Of a DNA stretch of 64,000 nt, positions 60,796 to 64,000 are shown in pieces. Position numbers and translations under genes: made by a program. This stretch comes from Cacajao melanocephalus. Lineage: Eukaryota; Chordata; Mammalia; Primates; Pitheciidae. The stretch lies in contig CAUYLG010039314.1 in NCBI GenBank assembly GCA_963573385.1, positions 1-64,000 of the forward strand, written 5' to 3'. Each line of letters starts with the position of its first letter. The stretch's first letter is position 1. Under the pieces are notes generated by a model. It ran no database searches. It was not told the DNA's origin and saw only the letters and a list, made by a program, of their open reading frames with translations.

Positions 60796-61295
60796 TACCA
60801 TGTGCATGAACTAGAAAATGCAGTATTATAGTGATATCAATTCTGCCCAGTTTATTCCCTAACTTCAGAGCAACCCCAATTAAGGTCTGAAAAGTCTGTG
60901 GGTATAACTTAAGAATCAGATACTAATTAACATAGAAAATGAAAACTCCTAGAATAGCCATTGTCATTTAAAATAGTATAAAGGGGCTCTGCAGTAAGGA
61001 AGAGAGTGCATTATAAACTGATCTTAACTTTGATTCAAATAGAGATGAATGAGCATTCTAAAGGGAGAATAAAGCAGTAGAGAAGGGGAACAAGTTAGGC
61101 TTGAGCAGAGTCAGAGAACTGGAAGAGCAGTAAGGTGATTGGTCAATGCGATTAAGATATCTGGGTTTGCTAACTGGTATTTTACAAAATATAAGCTTTA
61201 CTATAAAGTTACTGTGATAAAGATGATGTGTACCTGAACAGAAATATATGGTGAGACCAATGGAAGAGAAGGAAATTAAAATCAAACACATGCCT
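60796..61295 (+). mobile_element. L1M ORF2 fragment interrupted by an LTR
   Basis: Diverged ORF2 text occurs before ('tgatatcaattctgccca', 'cctagaatagccattg') and after ('ttactataaagttactgtg', 'gagaccaatgg') the antisense LTR piece at 60965-61195. Confidence 0.5.
60965..61195 (-). mobile_element. partial LTR, arm 2 of an inverted pair
   Basis: Reverse complement matches 60530-60790, best over the first 90 bases (about 80% by eye), weaker toward the end. Confidence 0.6.
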
Positions 61296-62640
61296 ATAAA
61301 TAACAAGCAATGGGGAAAGGACTCCCTGTTTAACAAATGGTGTTGGGAAAACTGGCTAGACATATGCAGAAAGCTAACCACTGGACCCCTTCCTTATACC
61401 TTATACAAAAATTAACTCCAGATGGATTAAAGATTTAAACATAAGACCTAACACCATAAAAACCCTAGAAGAAAACCTAGGCAATACCATTCAGGACATA
61501 GGCACAGGCAAGGACTTCATGACTAAAACATCAAAAGCATTGGCAACAAAAGCCAAAATAGACAAATGAGATCTAATTAGACTTAAGAGCTTCTGCACAG
61601 CAAAAGAAACAATCATTAGAGTGAACCAGCAACCAGCAGAATGGAAAAAAATTTTTGCAAGCTACCCATCTGACAAAGGGCTAATATCCAGAATCTACAA
61701 AGAACAAAAACAGATTTATAAGAAAAAAACTAACAACCCCATCAAAAAGTAGGTGAAGGATATGAACAGACACTTTTTAAAAGAAGACATTTATGCAGCC
61801 AACAAACATATGAAAAAGTACTCATCGTCACTGGTCATTAGAGAAATGCAAATCAATACCACATTGAGATACCATCTCACGCCAGTTAGAATGGTAATCA
61901 TTAAAAAATCAGGAGACAGCAGATGCTGGGGAGCATGTGGAGATATAGGAACACTTTTGCATTGTTGGTGGGAGTGTAAATTAGTTCAATGATTGTGGAA
62001 GACAGTGTGGCGATTCCTCAAGGACCTAGAAATCGAAATTCCATTTGACCCAGCAATCCCATTACTGGGTATATATCCAAAGGATTATAAATCATTCTAT
62101 TATAAAGAGACATACACATGTATGTTCACTGTGGCACTGTTTACAATAGCAAAGACCTGAAACCAACCCAAATGCCCATCAGTGATAAACTGGATAAGGA
62201 AAACGTGGTACATATATACCATGGAATACCATGCAGCCATAAAAAAGGATGCATTCACGTCCTTTGCAGGGATATGGATGAATCCGGAAACCATCATTTT
62301 CAGAAAACTGATGGAAGAACAGAAAACCAAATACCACATGTTCTCACTCATAGGCCAGTGTTGAACAATGAGAACACATGGACACAGGGATGGGAACATC
62401 ACACACTAGGATCTGCTGGGGGTGGGGGGCTGGGGAGGGATAATGGGAGGTGGGGAGATTGTGGAGGGATAACATCGGGAGAAATACCTAATATAGGTGA
62501 TGGGGGGATGGAGGCAGTAAACCACCAGGGCAAGTGTATAACTATGTAACTATCCTGCAAGATCTGCACATGTACCCCAGAACCTAAAATATAATTAAAA
62601 AATAAAAATAATTTTAAAAATAAAATTGTAGGAATTACGA
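61296..62640 (+). mobile_element. L1P 3' end, 5'-truncated
   Basis: The youngest-looking L1 here. Near-consensus ORF2 C-terminal text ('cccagcaatcccattactggg', 'tttgcagggatatggatgaa'), then the 3' UTR and A-rich tail (62595-62635). The 143-codon frame at 62118-62549 is an out-of-phase reading of this element. Stops such as the TGA near 61566 break ORF2. I estimate an L1PA8 to L1PB age class, not certain. Confidence 0.93.
62407..62460 (+). repeat. G-rich tract of the L1 3' UTR
   Basis: Runs such as 'gggggtggggggctggggaggg' are the known G-quadruplex-forming polypurine region of L1 3' UTRs. Confidence 0.85.
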
Positions 62641-63154
62641 GACAAAAAAAAATCACTTGTTTTATAATTGGGATGATATTACCAATCAAGGGAGAAATAA
62701 TGGACTATTTCATATATTATTGGGAGACAATTGGTTATCTACTTGAGAAAAAAATTGAACTAGATTTTAACTTCACTTAATTTACAAAAATAGAACATAA
62801 AAGTTTAAAAATACCATAATAATGCATATTATTGTTTATTATTCAAATATAGTATATACTTAAGGCATAAAAATTCATGGACTTGGGCCTATACAATTTC
62901 AATTAAACATTTTGAAATAAATAATGCAAGGCAATGATGAACAAACAAGGGTAAGATTTACTTCTGAGAAAAGTAAATGAATGGTATTAGAGATGAGACA
63001 CAGGAAGCTTTAATTTTGCCTTTTATAATTTATTTCTTAAAAAAATAAGCTGAGGTAAATTTGACAAGTCATTACAGCATTTTTAAAGTCACTTTTCCAT
63101 TTTTTATAACTCTCAGCACATTGGAATTATTCTTAGTAAATTGGGGGAAAAAGA
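62641..63154. other. no gene seen
   Basis: About 510 bp of AT-rich unassigned DNA. Confidence 0.45.
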
Positions 63155-63295
63155 ATGAACATTCATTCAGCTCTTACTCTGTGCCAATTGTGATGCTAAA
63201 AGCCTTCATTTACAATTTTATATATTCCTCACAAATACTTTATAAAGTAGTCATCATTTAGGACCAATTTATTTAGAATGAAATTGGATTTCTAA
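63155..63295 (+). mobile_element. MIR SINE fragment
   Basis: 'cattcattcagctcttactctgtgcca' and 'ttatatattcctcacaaa' match the MIR start and middle. Confidence 0.6.
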
Positions 63296-63673
63296 AAGGT
63301 TAATTTCTAAAAGGTTTAAAAATTCCATCATGTCTGATTCCAAAAGTACAGAAGCATTTTGCTGAACCATAAATTTTTTTAAATATGTCTGTGAAGCAAA
63401 GCATGATAAACCCAAAGCTCTTATTAGAGTTTACTTTGTTTCCATAGTTCCCTTAAGCACTAATATAGCATGAAAATATCTACTGTTTTCAATTGCCATG
63501 GTTTCTTAGTATAAATTTTAATAAAATCATAAAAAATATTTGCTAATATAAGAATTATATTGTGCATTTGCCAAATGATATTAATGTTTTGACCCAGAGA
63601 ATGGAAGTTATTTCTGAATCATCTTCTAAACTTATTTTCCATTTTCTTTTCAATGTAGTTAACACAAAACTTG
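63296..63673. other. no gene seen
   Basis: A small direct repeat 'tttctaaaaggtt' occurs at about 63290 and 63304; otherwise unassigned. Confidence 0.45.
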
Positions 63674-64000
63674 CTGTATTAGTCCATTCTCACCCTGCTA
63701 TGAAGACATACCCAAGACTGGGTAATTTATAAAAGAAAGAGGTTTAATTGACTCCCAGGTCAGCACAGCTGAAGAGGACTCAGGAAATTTATAATCACAG
63801 CAAAAATAGAAGCAAACATGTCTTTCTTTACGTGGTAACAGGAAGGAGATGAATGAGCAATGGCAGGGGTGAGGAAGCCCCTTATAAAACCATCAGAACT
63901 TGTGAGAACTCACTATCATGAGAACAACATTGAGGTAACCACCCTCATGATTCGATTATCTCCCACTGGGTCCCTCCCATGACACGTGAGGAATATGGAA
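63674..64000 (-). mobile_element. THE1/MST-type MaLR LTR, runs off the window
   Basis: The plus strand reads as the complement of a MaLR LTR 3' end ('attagtccattctcaccctgct', 'gagactgggtaatttataaaa' with one change, 'ccccttataaaaccatcag', 'tccctcccatgacac'). The other end lies beyond 64000. Confidence 0.92.

Noticed and set aside
62118..62549. 143-codon plus-strand frame, the longest in the window
   Set aside because: It lies wholly within the L1P 3' end and is not in the ORF2 phase; ORF2 itself has stops.

Overview
This window reads as primate, most probably human, nuclear DNA from an intergenic or intronic stretch. It is AT-rich and shows no CpG island. It carries sixteen Alu copies or fragments, many L1 pieces (mostly the old L1M type plus one younger L1P 3' end), MIR and L2 relics, MER5-type DNA transposons, endogenous-retrovirus LTRs, microsatellites and two processed pseudogene relics. 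I found no intact protein-coding gene, no exon I could defend, no RNA gene and no CRISPR array. The open frames (longest 143 codons) lie in repeats or in unsupported low-complexity DNA. All subfamily names come from recognition of consensus sequence, not from a search.

Layout. 1-9 kb: an Alu, an L1M 3' end with a short inverted 5' piece, MIRs, two copies of an unnamed repeat, and a locally duplicated GT-repeat region at 6.8-7.7 kb. 9-12.5 kb: one decayed L1M (+) holding three Alus. 12.5-21 kb: mostly unassigned DNA with an Alu, an LTR-like repeat, MIRs and a second Alu. 21.3-25.5 kb: a cluster of LTR-like sequences including a clean 616-bp solo LTR. 26-32 kb: MIR, Alu, an antisense L1M with a small templated insertion, L2 and MER5 relics, and an RPS18 processed pseudogene. 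32-37 kb: an Alu split by L2-like DNA, a second Alu, an importin-alpha-like pseudogene fragment, a third Alu and a long purine tract. 37-46 kb: two decayed L1M elements (+) with Alus, and an inverted duplicate of part of the first. 46-53 kb: mostly unassigned DNA with L2, MIR, AluJ-like, MST/MLT1-type LTR and L1 3' UTR pieces. 53.2-59.5 kb: a near-full-length antisense L1M with an AT-rich palindrome. 59.9-64 kb: LTRs, one pair inverted, an L1P 3' end, a MIR and a THE1/MST-type LTR running off the end.

No genes act together here and I see no undescribed biological system. The most interesting signals are rearrangement scars: an Alu interrupted by an older repeat, a 62-bp insertion copied from about 1.25 kb away, a 135-bp inverted duplication ending in a perfect hairpin, an inverted-copy palindrome inside L1, and nested local duplications beside a GT repeat. 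Each suggests template switching or templated insertion and can be tested by comparing primate genomes.
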